From Catenovulum sediminis (GTDB lineage: Bacteria; Pseudomonadota; Gammaproteobacteria; Enterobacterales; Alteromonadaceae), in NCBI RefSeq assembly GCF_007289895.1, contig NZ_CP041660.1, forward strand, positions 1,984,001 through 2,048,000: a stretch of DNA of 64,000 nucleotides. Reading direction: 5' to 3'. Shown piece by piece: positions 17,633 to 27,289 of the stretch. The notes beneath the pieces were generated by a model that was not told the origin of the DNA, did no database searches, and worked only from the letters and a program-made list of their open reading frames with translations. Each line of letters starts with the position of its first letter. Position 1 is the first letter of the stretch. Made by a program: the position numbers and the translations under genes.

Positions 17633-18751
17633 TTATCGATAAGTTGCTTGGTATAATCGAATCATATTAATTTCACTAAACTCGTCGACAGCCAGTTTTC
17701 GGGATTCGTCTTTGTAGTGCTGTAAATTTTCTCTTTGCTCAAATATTTCTAACAAAGCGCAAGCCAATGATTGCTGATCCTGTGGAGGCACCAAAATAGC
17801 ATTTTTTTCATTGGTAATTTCTGGGATGCCACCAACATGCGTGCTAACAACCGGCAAACCACAGGCCATGGCTTCTAACATAGTCATTGGAACACCTTCT
17901 CCTTTTGACGACATGACAAATACATCAAAAGCGTGATATACGGTTTGCATATCGTGTCGAGCTCCAACTAACCAAATGTGCTGTTGCAACTGCGCTTGTT
18001 CAATTTGTTGTTGTAGTTCGTTTTTCAAAGGGCCATCGCCGACAATAGAGAGTTGAGCCTGTTGCTTGAACTCAGTTGATTGCTGGCAGGCTAATGTAAA
18101 AGCCGATATCAGTAATTTGTGGTCTTTTATGGCATGTAAACGACCGACACAGCCAAATACAAATTTATCTTGCTGTCGCTCGTCTAACCGGCTTTTTTGC
18201 TTAGCCGGGCTAAATTTATCTGTATCAACACCGTTGTAAATCAAACAGCATTTGCTTGGTGCGATGTTGACCGTTTTCAGCAACCATTGATATAAGTCAT
18301 CTGAGACAGCAATAAACTTATCAACAAATGGTGACATGAGCTGGCGTAACAGGCGATATTTCTTATTTTTTCCTTCAGGATCATATATATCTCGCCCGTG
18401 TTCTGCATGCAGTCTTTTAGGTACACCCGCTAACAATGAACATAGCTGATATTCAAGTGTTGGTAAATTGTAGCTATGCACTATGTCCGCTCTAAGTCGA
18501 AACAATAGTCGCCAGACTTGATAAAAAATTTTCCAGCTATGGCCTTCTGGTTTGTGTAATGCATGCAGAGAAACTTCATGTTCAAGTAATGCTGAAAATT
18601 CTTTTGAATAGTCAGTTAAGGCAATGATGCTGTGTTGATATTCAGTGGCCGGTAAAGCATTGATACTGTTAACTAAGACGCGCTCTAATCCACCGATATC
18701 CAGTCTATAAACGATATGAACTATGTGTTTTTTAGCATTCGTTTTTCGCAT
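17633..18751 (-). CDS. XrtA/PEP-CTERM system glycosyltransferase (TIGR03088-like)
   Basis: 372 residues, GT4 fold. The segments HIVYRLDIGGLERVLVNSIN, ALHKPEGHSWKIFYQVWRLL, RADIVHSYNLPTLEYQ and RLHAEHGRDIYDPEGKNKKY are diagnostic of the TIGR03088 family that accompanies exosortase A. The C-domain shows FGCVGRLHAIKDHKLLI, LSIVGDGPL and SSKGEGVPMTMLEAMACGLP. It acts in the cytoplasm on lipid-linked repeat-unit intermediates. It follows exosortase A by 4 bp, so the two are in one transcript. Confidence 0.93.
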   Translation of the reverse strand: MRKTNAKKHIVHIVYRLDIGGLERVLVNSINALPATEYQHSIIALTDYSKEFSALLEHEVSLHALHKPEGHSWKIFYQVWRLLFRLRADIVHSYNLPTLEYQLCSLLAGVPKRLHAEHGRDIYDPEGKNKKYRLLRQLMSPFVDKFIAVSDDLYQWLLKTVNIAPSKCCLIYNGVDTDKFSPAKQKSRLDERQQDKFVFGCVGRLHAIKDHKLLISAFTLACQQSTEFKQQAQLSIVGDGPLKNELQQQIEQAQLQQHIWLVGARHDMQTVYHAFDVFVMSSKGEGVPMTMLEAMACGLPVVSTHVGGIPEITNEKNAILVPPQDQQSLACALLEIFEQRENLQHYKDESRKLAVDEFSEINMIRLYQATYR

Positions 18752-18755
18752 AATA

Positions 18756-20210
18756 TCATTCCAATAATTTAAAACGGCTCGTTATTTGTTGTAGGTCGGT
18801 TTGTGAAAGTGATTCTTCAGTTTTTATTGCAATGAAGAAACCTGCACCCCCCATTCCTTTAAATTTGCTGGTTAATTGTGCCAACTTAACCCAAATGGGT
18901 GAGCTGAGCTGTTGAGCGTTAACTTGATACCAATAATAGAGTTTGGCATTCTCACCGGATAAAGAAACTAGATCTAAGGATTGAATGGTTGCATCATCTA
19001 ATTGGAGTCGTTGGCCGCTAGAGCGAGTCCAATTTTCAATATTGAACGGACGGTGCATACCACTGACCAATTCGTGTGTTTTGTTATCATATTCATAGTA
19101 GGCAACAAAAAGTTCGATGTTTGCATATTTACCTTGATAAGTTTGATGGGCATCTGCAAATATTGGCTTCCAGCTCAGAGTAGTGGGTACGAGCTGAGTA
19201 AAGGTTTGTTGAAGTTGATGCTGTAGCTGGATATTTTGGCTATTATTACTCGGATTTAGCGTGTTGAGGGCGATTAAAGGGAAAATGACCATCAGTGTCA
19301 ACGCGAATGGTTGTAAAATCTTTACTTTATCAACTGTGCGCGGTGCATTATTGCAGCTTGTAAATTGTGGCTCAGGATCTCGACCATATTGGCCTAACCA
19401 AAATAATAATAAAATAATAAAGGCAAAAAAGAACCAGCCATAAACCAAATGATCGGCGCCCGTTGCATGTTGCATATCAGAGTAGTGACCAATTAAAATG
19501 ATGCCAAATGCCCGAATACCATTGGCTAAAATAGGCAGCGTACAGGCAATTGCAATAAATAAAATTCTTTTCCAAAGTTTTTGGTAGTTAAGGTAGGCGT
19601 AAAGAGTACCTAGGGCTATAGAAGCAATTAAAAAGCGTATCCCGGCACAAGCTTCAGCAACTTCAAATGTGCCGTTGGGTATATATAAATATAAACCTTC
19701 TTGATAAACCGGTATGTTGACGATATTTAACATGATGACGCTTAGGTGAGCAGTAATATCTTGTAACTGCGGAACAAATTCTTCACCAAATGGAATGCAA
19801 AAAACGAGATAAAATAGAGGGAAACTAATACTTTTACAAAAACGCAGGCCCAGCCAGCAAACAGCGATAGACAGTAATGATAAATAGGCAAATATTTGTT
19901 GTAGTAGATTAATACCTAACAGCGCCGAACAAACATAAGCGAGTTGAAATAAAAATAATGGTAGTAGGAAAATGGGTGTAAATTCCAATGGCGTCTGTCC
20001 CAAACTATGACGCTGGCGCCAAATTAGGTAAGAAAATATGACCGGAATAAAAAAACCATGTGTATAAGTGTTAGACGAGTTCCAAACATGTACCATATCT
20101 ATCAGAGGCTGAGCGTAAGCGGCTAGCCATAGCAAAATTAAGGCGCTAAACAGCCACCATTTTGTTTGGTTTGGAAGCGTATTTGATTTTGTATTTTCAG
20201 CCGCAGTCAT
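18756..20210 (-). CDS. xrtA: Exosortase A with C-terminal EpsI domain
   Basis: 484 residues. The N-terminal 275 residues hold about eight membrane helices and the exosortase signature: EACAGIRFLIASIALG with catalytic Cys188, NGIRAFGIILIGHYSD with Arg233, and GADHLVYGWFFF with His254, the Cys-Arg-His set of the family. Residues about 300-484 form a soluble, periplasmic EpsI-like domain (TLSWKPIFADAHQTYQGKYA, ELFVAYYEYDN). Fused EpsH-EpsI is a normal XrtA layout. Exosortases cut PEP-CTERM tails of secreted proteins at the inner membrane and probably hand them to a sugar or lipid carrier. It lies 4 bp after the TIGR03087-type gene. No PEP-CTERM substrate is encoded in this window. Confidence 0.95.
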   Translation of the reverse strand: MTAAENTKSNTLPNQTKWWLFSALILLWLAAYAQPLIDMVHVWNSSNTYTHGFFIPVIFSYLIWRQRHSLGQTPLEFTPIFLLPLFLFQLAYVCSALLGINLLQQIFAYLSLLSIAVCWLGLRFCKSISFPLFYLVFCIPFGEEFVPQLQDITAHLSVIMLNIVNIPVYQEGLYLYIPNGTFEVAEACAGIRFLIASIALGTLYAYLNYQKLWKRILFIAIACTLPILANGIRAFGIILIGHYSDMQHATGADHLVYGWFFFAFIILLLFWLGQYGRDPEPQFTSCNNAPRTVDKVKILQPFALTLMVIFPLIALNTLNPSNNSQNIQLQHQLQQTFTQLVPTTLSWKPIFADAHQTYQGKYANIELFVAYYEYDNKTHELVSGMHRPFNIENWTRSSGQRLQLDDATIQSLDLVSLSGENAKLYYWYQVNAQQLSSPIWVKLAQLTSKFKGMGGAGFFIAIKTEESLSQTDLQQITSRFKLLE

Positions 20211-20214
20211 AAGC

Positions 20215-21423
20215 CTACTCGGAAATTAAATGCGTTAATGGCGCTAATACCGCTTGCCATTGGTAATTATCTTCGATTTGTTTACGGTTTGTTTGACCTA
20301 ATTGTTTGGCCAGCTCAGGGTTTTTGTATATTTCTAAAATAGCCTGCACCATCTTTTCAGCGTCATCAATGATAAATGCGCTTTGTTGTGTTGGAATATC
20401 AATGCCTTCAGCCGCCATGCTCGTCATGACAAGCGGTTTTGTCATCGACATAGCTTCTAAAACTTTATTTTGTATGCCACGCGCTATTCTCATAGGTGCG
20501 ACACTGCAAAAAGAGCTTTGTATGTAGGGTCTGACATCGGCAACTCGGCCCGTCACCTCAATACCGTCCTGTTCTGCTAGTTTGGCAACTTCAGCGGTTG
20601 GATTGCCACCCACAATGTAAAACGTCAATTCGGGCAACTTTTGTTTTAGGGTCGGCCAAACCTCATGTGCAAACCATATGACAGCATCTGCATTAGCCCA
20701 ATAATCCATAGCGCCGGTAAAGCAGATGCAGGGTGTTTTGTTTTCAATGTTTGGTATATCATCGGCAGCTGAATTAAAATACTTTGTGTCAACACCGTTT
20801 AATATAGAATGAACTTTCCCATGTTCTGCTTCAGGTAATTGTTGCCTAAAATGTTTGGCTTCTTGCGGTGAGACAAAAATGCTAGCCTGAAAACTTTGGC
20901 AGATGTATTTCTCATATTTTGCCAATTTTTTATATTCTCTATGGTATACAAAACGCATTAGTCCTTTTTTACTCTCTGCATATTGTCGCCATTTGTCTGA
21001 ATCAACATCAACAAAATCAATAACTTTGGTTAAATACGCGGCATCTTCATTATCAACATATTGAGCCATGGAAGAAGAAAAAATAACGGCTTTATCTAAA
21101 TCAGTTTCATAAGTTATCAGTTGCTTCACCCACGTTTTCATCTGCCAGTCTGCGTAATAAGGCACTGTGATAGGGGTCCCGCTAATAAATGCAGTTAATC
21201 CTTTAAGGGTTGAGCGCTTCTTGCTCATAGGCAATAAGCAAGTAGACTTGCAATACTTCTTTAATTCATCATGATATTGCCAATCAGACTCATCATCAAC
21301 AAATGCGCCTAGATGAACTTCATAATGCGCACTTAGATACTTTAATATATTAAAGCTACGAATTTTATCCCCTTTATTTGGTGGGAAGGGAATTCTATGG
21401 CATAGGTATAAAATAGGTTCCAT
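20215..21423 (-). CDS. XrtA/PEP-CTERM system glycosyltransferase (TIGR03087-like)
   Basis: 402 residues, GT4 fold. ILYLCHRIPFPPNKGDKIRS at the N-terminus, HLGAFVDDESDWQYHDELK, then KVIDFVDVDSDKW and the C-domain CICFTGAMDYWANADAVIWF with IARGIQNKVLEAMSMTKPLV are the hallmark blocks of TIGR03087. The family is found in nearly every XrtA locus and adds a sugar to the exopolysaccharide unit. Distance to xrtA is 4 bp, to the FemAB-like gene upstream 9 bp. Confidence 0.93.
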   Translation of the reverse strand: MEPILYLCHRIPFPPNKGDKIRSFNILKYLSAHYEVHLGAFVDDESDWQYHDELKKYCKSTCLLPMSKKRSTLKGLTAFISGTPITVPYYADWQMKTWVKQLITYETDLDKAVIFSSSMAQYVDNEDAAYLTKVIDFVDVDSDKWRQYAESKKGLMRFVYHREYKKLAKYEKYICQSFQASIFVSPQEAKHFRQQLPEAEHGKVHSILNGVDTKYFNSAADDIPNIENKTPCICFTGAMDYWANADAVIWFAHEVWPTLKQKLPELTFYIVGGNPTAEVAKLAEQDGIEVTGRVADVRPYIQSSFCSVAPMRIARGIQNKVLEAMSMTKPLVMTSMAAEGIDIPTQQSAFIIDDAEKMVQAILEIYKNPELAKQLGQTNRKQIEDNYQWQAVLAPLTHLISE

Positions 21424-21432
21424 AATAACTGA

Positions 21433-22476
21433 TTACCCTAAATACTTGGATAAAAAAGGCCCTAAAAACTGACTGACTCTCACAGGAAGCTTCTGCCAAA
21501 GGTTAATAAAAATTTTATATTTAGGATTGTTAGGGCTTAAATTCGGCAGCTCTGCCGCTTTGACTAGGTAATACTGATAGTACAAGGGCTGAGGTTCTAT
21601 TCCCCAATGTTTCTTATATTTATAAGCGCCGGATTCATTTTTACTGCGGCCAAAATCAAAGCTATGACAATTTCGCTCGTTATGGGCATGGCACATTAAG
21701 GCATAATACATTAAATCATTACTTTTATAATGCCGCGCTTCCTGCACACCACCACCATAATAGGGCGCGACTTCACCTTTATAATAAAAACTTAAGACTG
21801 CTGACAATATGTCGTTTTCTTTACTCACTGTCATGAATTCACAACGCTCGCCGAACACTTTTTTCAATTGGTAAAAATAACGAGCGGGGAAGACCGGGGT
21901 GCCTAAATTGCGTACACTTTCCGAATAAATGTCGTGGACATCTTTTACTTGTGCATCAAAATTGACATTTAAATTTTCTTTTAACGCGTGGCGGATAACT
22001 GCCCTTTGTTTTTTCTTAATTCCGGCCAGAATTTTTTCATCGCTCTCTGCCAGCGGGTAAGTAAAGTAAGAGTGTGCATTTTTAGTGATAAATTTTTCGT
22101 TATCTTGTAGGCTTTTATACCTTAGTTCGAGGTAATCTACTTGCAGATCTTCAGCTAACTTTATCGCAGCCGATTCCAATTGGTGCTTAATTTCATTATT
22201 GTTAGCAATTGCCCCGCCGTAAACGCAAAAGGGGGTAGAAACTAATGCATGGCCAAACAAACGGCTTTTCTGTTCAAATAAGGGCAGTACGCCAATAATC
22301 TGATTTTCTTCATCGGTTGCATATATAAAGTGATCTTTATGTTTATAACTGTTTTTAATAACACTTTGCCAGCCACTTAAATGAAAAAAATTTCCGTCGC
22401 TATGGTTGTCGACGTACGCATCCCAATCAGCTTGACGGGTTCCAATCTCAAGCGTTTCTATTTGCATTATTTGCAC
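21433..22476 (-). CDS. FemAB family XrtA/PEP-CTERM system-associated protein (TIGR03019-like)
   Basis: 347 residues with the double GNAT fold of Fem/Lss proteins: NFFHLSGWQSVIKNSYKHKD and GVLPLFEQKSRLFGHALVST in the first half, LSFYYKGEVAPYYGGGVQEA and the FDFGRSKNESGAYKYKKHWG block in the second. That last block is typical of the exosortase-associated branch. Related Fem enzymes transfer amino acids from aminoacyl-tRNA; here the acceptor is probably an amino sugar of the polymer, which is inference. An in-frame ATG three codons in (22467) is an alternative start. Confidence 0.92.
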   Translation of the reverse strand: MQIMQIETLEIGTRQADWDAYVDNHSDGNFFHLSGWQSVIKNSYKHKDHFIYATDEENQIIGVLPLFEQKSRLFGHALVSTPFCVYGGAIANNNEIKHQLESAAIKLAEDLQVDYLELRYKSLQDNEKFITKNAHSYFTYPLAESDEKILAGIKKKQRAVIRHALKENLNVNFDAQVKDVHDIYSESVRNLGTPVFPARYFYQLKKVFGERCEFMTVSKENDILSAVLSFYYKGEVAPYYGGGVQEARHYKSNDLMYYALMCHAHNERNCHSFDFGRSKNESGAYKYKKHWGIEPQPLYYQYYLVKAAELPNLSPNNPKYKIFINLWQKLPVRVSQFLGPFLSKYLG

Positions 22477-22501
22477 CCTGTATGAATTGTTTTTATCCGT
22501 A

Positions 22502-23350
22502 TTAGGTTATTTTGTATACGTTTTTCATTGTTGACCAATGGTAGCGATCTAATAAGGTTGCTAACCGGCCTTCCATTTTACTTAGATTTAAATAGTGTCT
22601 GAATTTAGATTTAAATGGCGCATCTTCGACTCTGGGTTGATCGGGATCGATTTCCCAAGGGTGAAAATAAAATGAATAGGGTTGTTGCTCTGTAGATAAA
22701 TACTTATCAACCAGTTTATGTGCAATCACAGTTGGGTATAAACGGAAATAACCACCACCGCCAATTGGGATTTGTTTGCCCGCCATTTTTAACGTTGGAA
22801 CCGGAATTTCAATAATCCCCTCTGGACGATCGTGCTTAAATCTAGGCCAATGTGGTGTGCCATATAGATCGTGTTTAACAGGATATGTGCTAGAGCTATA
22901 CAAAAAACCTAATTCATGCAGGACTTCAAAGGCCCATTCGTTACTTTCATCAATTGAAAAGCTCGGTGCTCGGTAACCTATTACCTCGCTGCCTATCGTG
23001 TCTTCAAGATGTTTTTTTGAACGTTCAACGTCATTTTTGAATTCATCGCGGCTTTGCGTGGTTGCGCGCCGGTGTGCATAGCCATGGCTTGCTACTTCAT
23101 GGCCTCGTTGATGGATATCTCTCAGTAGTTTGGGATAGCGTTCACCGACTGCACCCAAGATAAAAAAAGTACTTTTACAATTATGCGTGTCGAATAAATC
23201 TAACAACCGGTAGGTATTATGTTCGACGCGCTGTGGCAATTTATCCCAATCGTCTCTGGAAAACTGTTTTTCAAAAGCTGATACATGATAATAATCTTCA
23301 ACATCAACCGTCATTGCGTTGATAATATTACTCTTTTTGTTTGTATCCAC
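22502..23350 (-). CDS. XrtA system polysaccharide deacetylase (TIGR03006-like)
   Basis: 282 residues. NodB-type deacetylase domain with NAMTVDVEDYYHVSAFEKQF (catalytic Asp then metal-binding Asp), STFFILGAVGERYP, the metal-binding motif HEVASHGYAHR, and GYRAPSFSID. The C-terminal part (SFYFHPWEIDPDQPR, then KFRHYLNL) is the DUF3473 extension unique to the XrtA form. No signal peptide, as usual for this family. It removes acetyl groups from N-acetylated sugars. It follows the priming transferase by 3 bp. Confidence 0.94.
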   Translation of the reverse strand: MDTNKKSNIINAMTVDVEDYYHVSAFEKQFSRDDWDKLPQRVEHNTYRLLDLFDTHNCKSTFFILGAVGERYPKLLRDIHQRGHEVASHGYAHRRATTQSRDEFKNDVERSKKHLEDTIGSEVIGYRAPSFSIDESNEWAFEVLHELGFLYSSSTYPVKHDLYGTPHWPRFKHDRPEGIIEIPVPTLKMAGKQIPIGGGGYFRLYPTVIAHKLVDKYLSTEQQPYSFYFHPWEIDPDQPRVEDAPFKSKFRHYLNLSKMEGRLATLLDRYHWSTMKNVYKIT

Positions 23351-23353
23351 TTT

Positions 23354-24769
23354 TTAACGCCCTTTGCCAAATAAAATAACTTCAACCGTGCGCAGTAATA
23401 TCAACATATCAAACAAAATTGATCTGTGTTTAATGTAGTACAGGTCAAATTTAAGCTTTTCAATGGTATCTTCGCTTGACGAGCCGTATGGGTATTTTAA
23501 CTGAGCCCAACCTGTTAGTCCTGGTTTTACATTGTGTCGTTGATTGTAATATGGGATCTGCTTAATAAAGTCAGTGACAAAAGTGGGGCGTTCAGGTCTC
23601 GGGCCAACAAAGCCCATTTCACCGCGAAACACGTTAAACAACTGAGGTAATTCGTCAATTCTGTACTTGCGAATGAACTTACCGATGCGTGTCGTTCTGT
23701 CATCATTTTTCTGCGCAAACTGGGCGCCGCCTTTTTCGGCATCTGGCCGCATGCTTCTAAATTTAATGATTTTAAATACGCGGCCATCTAGCCCTACCCG
23801 CTCTTGTTTGTAAAAAACAGAAGCGCCGGTTTTAAAGCCGTCTTCGATATAAATAATTGCTGCAGTGATTAGCATTAGAGGCCAAGTTAAAGCGAAAACA
23901 ATCAGACCAAGTAAGGCATTGAACAAATAATCCAGCGACTCTCTTAAATGGTTAGTCGTGCTAAAGCCGTTCGAGTAAATCACCCAACTCGGATAGATTA
24001 AGTTTACCGCGACTTGTCCTGTTTCGCGTTCAATAAAGTCGAGAATATCAGTTATTTCAATGCCTCTGATTTTGAAATTAAACAAAGCCTGAAGCGGCAG
24101 TGCGTCCCGTCTTTCATCACAGGCAATGACTATTTCCTGAATTTCGTTTTCAATAACAAACTTTTCTAATTCGGTTTGTACGTCGACTTCTACCAAAGTT
24201 TCATTTTTGATACCGCGAGATTTATCTCCGACTAATGGAATAAATCCAACAAGGTTTATGCCGCGGCGATCAGCACTACGACGCATTCGTTTTTCAATGA
24301 TAGAGGCTCTTTCACCTGCGCCAATAACCAATACATCTTTGCGAGAAAAACCAAACCATTCGTTTTCCATAATGACATAGCGAAATAGACAGAGCGCTAT
24401 GATACTCAAAATCGCGGTTGCCTTAATAAAATAAGGATTGACGGTTAGGCTAGGGAATAGATTAAGTAAAACAGCATCGTGGAGAAAATAGGCTATCCCT
24501 ATGCTAACAACGATGCGGCGAACGACGCCCCTAATTGACTCTCTCAGTCTAAGCTCATAAAGTCCAACAGATAGTAAAGAAAGTTGGCTTAGTACAACAA
24601 AAACCAAAACGTTTGAAACATGTATTTGAACAGTCGTAAAATCGTCGAATGGATATTCCAAAGAAGAAATATAAAGACCCAAATACCCCACGATACACAA
24701 AATTGTCGTTTCGATAACAATTAAGGGCTTTATTTTTTGATGTGTATGCCCTGCATATGTATAAGCCAT
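23354..24769 (-). CDS. XrtA/PEP-CTERM system priming sugar transferase (TIGR03013-like)
   Basis: 471 residues. Four or five N-terminal membrane helices, a central Rossmann-like region (KDVLVIGAGERASIIEKRM), another membrane stretch (LFNALLGLIVFALTWPLMLI), then the bacterial sugar-transferase catalytic domain: FKIIKFRSMRPDAEKGGA, RTTRIGKFIRKYRIDELPQL, MGFVGPRPERP. It moves a sugar-1-phosphate to undecaprenyl phosphate and so starts the repeat unit. The inner N-terminal features match the EpsB-like TIGR03013 type. It is the first gene of the minus-strand arm and faces the export gene across a 247-bp divergent region. Confidence 0.94.
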   Translation of the reverse strand: MAYTYAGHTHQKIKPLIVIETTILCIVGYLGLYISSLEYPFDDFTTVQIHVSNVLVFVVLSQLSLLSVGLYELRLRESIRGVVRRIVVSIGIAYFLHDAVLLNLFPSLTVNPYFIKATAILSIIALCLFRYVIMENEWFGFSRKDVLVIGAGERASIIEKRMRRSADRRGINLVGFIPLVGDKSRGIKNETLVEVDVQTELEKFVIENEIQEIVIACDERRDALPLQALFNFKIRGIEITDILDFIERETGQVAVNLIYPSWVIYSNGFSTTNHLRESLDYLFNALLGLIVFALTWPLMLITAAIIYIEDGFKTGASVFYKQERVGLDGRVFKIIKFRSMRPDAEKGGAQFAQKNDDRTTRIGKFIRKYRIDELPQLFNVFRGEMGFVGPRPERPTFVTDFIKQIPYYNQRHNVKPGLTGWAQLKYPYGSSSEDTIEKLKFDLYYIKHRSILFDMLILLRTVEVILFGKGR

Positions 24770-25016
24770 AATTTCCTGTTATTCCGCACTTCAGTGTAAA
24801 AAAAGCTCCTGAACAATCTAACGACCACTTAACTGCTTGATGACAGAGGCAAACGCACACTTTTATTTTTTAGAACGTGAGTATACTATGCACTAAAGAT
24901 AACAACAATATGAAAGCAAAGACACCTTTTGCTTTTGTGAACGTTGATTTAATTTAGCTTTGCTCTATCATGGTTTTATATAACTGCTGAATATTAAAAC
25001 TAAAAAGGAATATAAG
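24770..25016. promoter_or_regulatory. Divergent control region between the two XrtA arms
   Basis: The 247 bp between the priming transferase (minus) and the export lipoprotein (plus) must hold both promoters. For the plus arm TTGATT (24944-24949), 16 bp, TATCAT (24966-24971) is a fair sigma-70 match, 45 bp before the start; an AAGGAA ribosome-binding site precedes ATG 25017. No sigma-54 site was found by eye. Confidence 0.4.
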
Positions 25017-25652
25017 ATGCTGTTGAGTTACAAGCGCTTTGTCCGCAGGGTTCTTGGCTGTGCAGTAATGTGTGGTATAACTGCGTGCTCTACCAATTAT
25101 TTACCCCCAGCGACATTGCACCCATCTAAAACGACTGATATTAACGACTATAATTACTTAATTGGTCCCGGAGATAGCCTAAATATTTTTGTTTGGCGAA
25201 ACCCTGAGATTTCGGGCACTTTTACTGTTCGCCCTGACGGTAAAATTACCACCTCTTTAGTCGAAGATATTGAAGTCTCCGGTAAAACCCCGACTGAGCT
25301 TGCTCGAAATGTTGAACAAATATTAGCGACCTATATCAAAGACCCTATCGTCACCGTTAGTGTCGGTGGTTTTGTTGGTCCTTACAGTGAACAGGTTAGA
25401 GTGATAGGTCAAGCATCCGATCCGCGTGCCATTAACTACCGTGAAAACATGACTTTGTTAGATTTAATGGTCGAGGTGGGGGGCTTAACGCAATTTGCAG
25501 ATGGTAATGCTGCTAAGCTGATTCGAATCGTTGATGGTCAGCAAATTAGCTATGATTTGAATATTGAGAGTCTAATTAATTCTGGTCAAATCAATCAAAA
25601 TGTTGATTTACTTCCTGGTGATATCATTATTATTCCTGAAGCTTGGTTTTAG
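25017..25652 (+). CDS. XrtA system exopolysaccharide export lipoprotein (Wza/EpsE-like, TIGR03027-like)
   Basis: 211 residues. Lipoprotein signal with lipobox near GITAC (Cys23). The export domain follows: YNYLIGPGDSLNIFVWRNPE, FTVRPDGKITTSLVEDIEVS, LARNVEQILATYIKDPIVTV, and a SLBB-type segment (RVIGQASDPRAINYRENMTL) ending in DLLPGDIIIIPEAWF, the usual C-terminus of the XrtA form. It is shorter than Wza and lacks the outer-membrane helical barrel, so the TIGR03016-like protein or another protein may supply the pore. First gene of the plus-strand arm. Confidence 0.94.
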   Translation: MLLSYKRFVRRVLGCAVMCGITACSTNYLPPATLHPSKTTDINDYNYLIGPGDSLNIFVWRNPEISGTFTVRPDGKITTSLVEDIEVSGKTPTELARNVEQILATYIKDPIVTVSVGGFVGPYSEQVRVIGQASDPRAINYRENMTLLDLMVEVGGLTQFADGNAAKLIRIVDGQQISYDLNIESLINSGQINQNVDLLPGDIIIIPEAWF

Positions 25653-25675
25653 GATTTAGACGAGAATTTAGACGT

Positions 25676-27289
25676 ATGGATAATATACAACAAACCATTG
25701 ATGAGGTGTTTGGCTATCTTAAAGGTATTTGGATAAAAAAACGTTTCATTATAGTTTGCACATGGCTTGTTTGCCCAATCGGTTGGTTATACGTGGCAAA
25801 CTTGCCGGATGTTTATCAATCATCCGCGAAGGTTTTTGCAGATACTCGTTCGATATTACAGCCGCTGTTACGTGGGTTAGCTTTGCAAAACAATATTGAT
25901 CAAGAATTGCAGTTAATGGCGAAAACCTTACTTTCAAGACCCAACTTGGAAAAAATTGCCAGAAATACAGATTTAGACATTCAAGCAACCGGTAAAGCTG
26001 AATATCAAGCATTAATTGATATGCTGAAAAAAGAAATCAAGTTTCGCGCATCTGATCGGGAAAATATCTACACCATTAACTTTGAGCATGCAGACCCACG
26101 GATCGCGAAGCGCGTGGTAGAAGAAACCTTGACCCTTTTTGTTGAATCTACATTAGGCTCAAACCGACAGGGTTCGGATACAGCTAATAAATTCCTTGAT
26201 GCACAAATTTCTGAATATGAAAAACGGCTTGCGGCTGCAGAGATGCGATTGTCAGATTTTAAGCGCCGGCATAGTGATGTTTTAGTGCAAAATACAGGTG
26301 GTGTTTATGGGCAGTTATCCGGCTTAAAAACTCAGTTGGAATCAATTAACCTACAAATCCAAGAAACTGAATCTAGGTTAGCGCAAGTAGAAGAAGCTCT
26401 GAATTCTTCACAATCAGCAAGTAGTGCTGCGAGTAACTCGGCGATCGAAACGCAATATGATGACAGAATTTCTAGCCTGCAACAAAGGTTAGACGATTTG
26501 CTGATTCGATATACCGCACGCCATCCGGATGTCATTGAGACTCGTGCTATGTTGGCTCGATTAGAAGAGTTAAGAGAAAATGAAATAAAAGAGTATCAAA
26601 AAGTATTGCAGGGTGGCATTACCGATCAATCTAACGTGCAAGGTCGAGTTGGGCAAGAGATGGTCATTACCATGCAAAATCTCAAAAATGAGTTGGCGTC
26701 TCTAAATGTTCGTAAGAAAAACTTTCAGGAAAAAATTGCTAGCCTACAGGATAAAATGGATCTAATTCCGCAAATTGAAGCGGAGATGGCCGGGTTAAAC
26801 CGAGACTACGGTATTACCAAATCTAAATACAATGAATTGTTGAACCGACGAGAGTCTGTGCTGATGTCTCAGCAGGCTGATTTACAATCAGATGATGTGC
26901 AGTTTCGGGTTATTGAGCCGCCCAGAGAAGCGTTAGAACCAAGCGGACCCCCTCGTTTGATATTTAATGTGGCGATATTGATCGTTGGATTTGGTTTAGG
27001 TATTGCGGTGGCATTTTTAACCAGCCAATTACAACCGGTTGTGTTACGCGCTCAACAATTGACCCGAATGACAGGATATCCGGTATTTGGCACAATATCG
27101 CATGTAAATTATCAACAACTGCGTCGTGTAGAGCGTAAGAAGCTTATTGTATTTTGGGTATCTAATAGTTTTATCTTCATTGGTTTTTCCGGTTTTATGA
27201 TGTTGTCTATTATGGGCCATAGATTGGACAGCGAGTTTATTACTAAGTTGTTCCAATTCGCGACTGAAAATTTAAGAGCGATAATGTAA
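25676..27289 (+). CDS. XrtA system polysaccharide chain-length determinant (Wzz-like, TIGR03007-like)
   Basis: 537 residues from ATG 25676; the frame is open to 25643, but that start overlaps the export gene and adds an odd basic stretch. Wzz domain: first membrane helix about residues 23-43, then ANLPDVYQSSAKVFADTRSI and LLRGLALQNNIDQELQLMAK. A long periplasmic coiled coil follows (about 160-400), with the PPREALEPSGPPRLIFN element before a second membrane helix (about 430-450) and a third near 495-515. It sets polymer length and works with the tyrosine kinase. The kinase domain is not fused to it; the next gene supplies it, with a one-base TAATG overlap. Confidence 0.93.
   Translation: MDNIQQTIDEVFGYLKGIWIKKRFIIVCTWLVCPIGWLYVANLPDVYQSSAKVFADTRSILQPLLRGLALQNNIDQELQLMAKTLLSRPNLEKIARNTDLDIQATGKAEYQALIDMLKKEIKFRASDRENIYTINFEHADPRIAKRVVEETLTLFVESTLGSNRQGSDTANKFLDAQISEYEKRLAAAEMRLSDFKRRHSDVLVQNTGGVYGQLSGLKTQLESINLQIQETESRLAQVEEALNSSQSASSAASNSAIETQYDDRISSLQQRLDDLLIRYTARHPDVIETRAMLARLEELRENEIKEYQKVLQGGITDQSNVQGRVGQEMVITMQNLKNELASLNVRKKNFQEKIASLQDKMDLIPQIEAEMAGLNRDYGITKSKYNELLNRRESVLMSQQADLQSDDVQFRVIEPPREALEPSGPPRLIFNVAILIVGFGLGIAVAFLTSQLQPVVLRAQQLTRMTGYPVFGTISHVNYQQLRRVERKKLIVFWVSNSFIFIGFSGFMMLSIMGHRLDSEFITKLFQFATENLRAIM

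Noticed and set aside
24770-25016. Sigma-54 promoter for the XrtA locus
   Set aside because: No TGGCAC-N5-TTGC-like pattern was found by eye on either strand; only a weak sigma-70 match.
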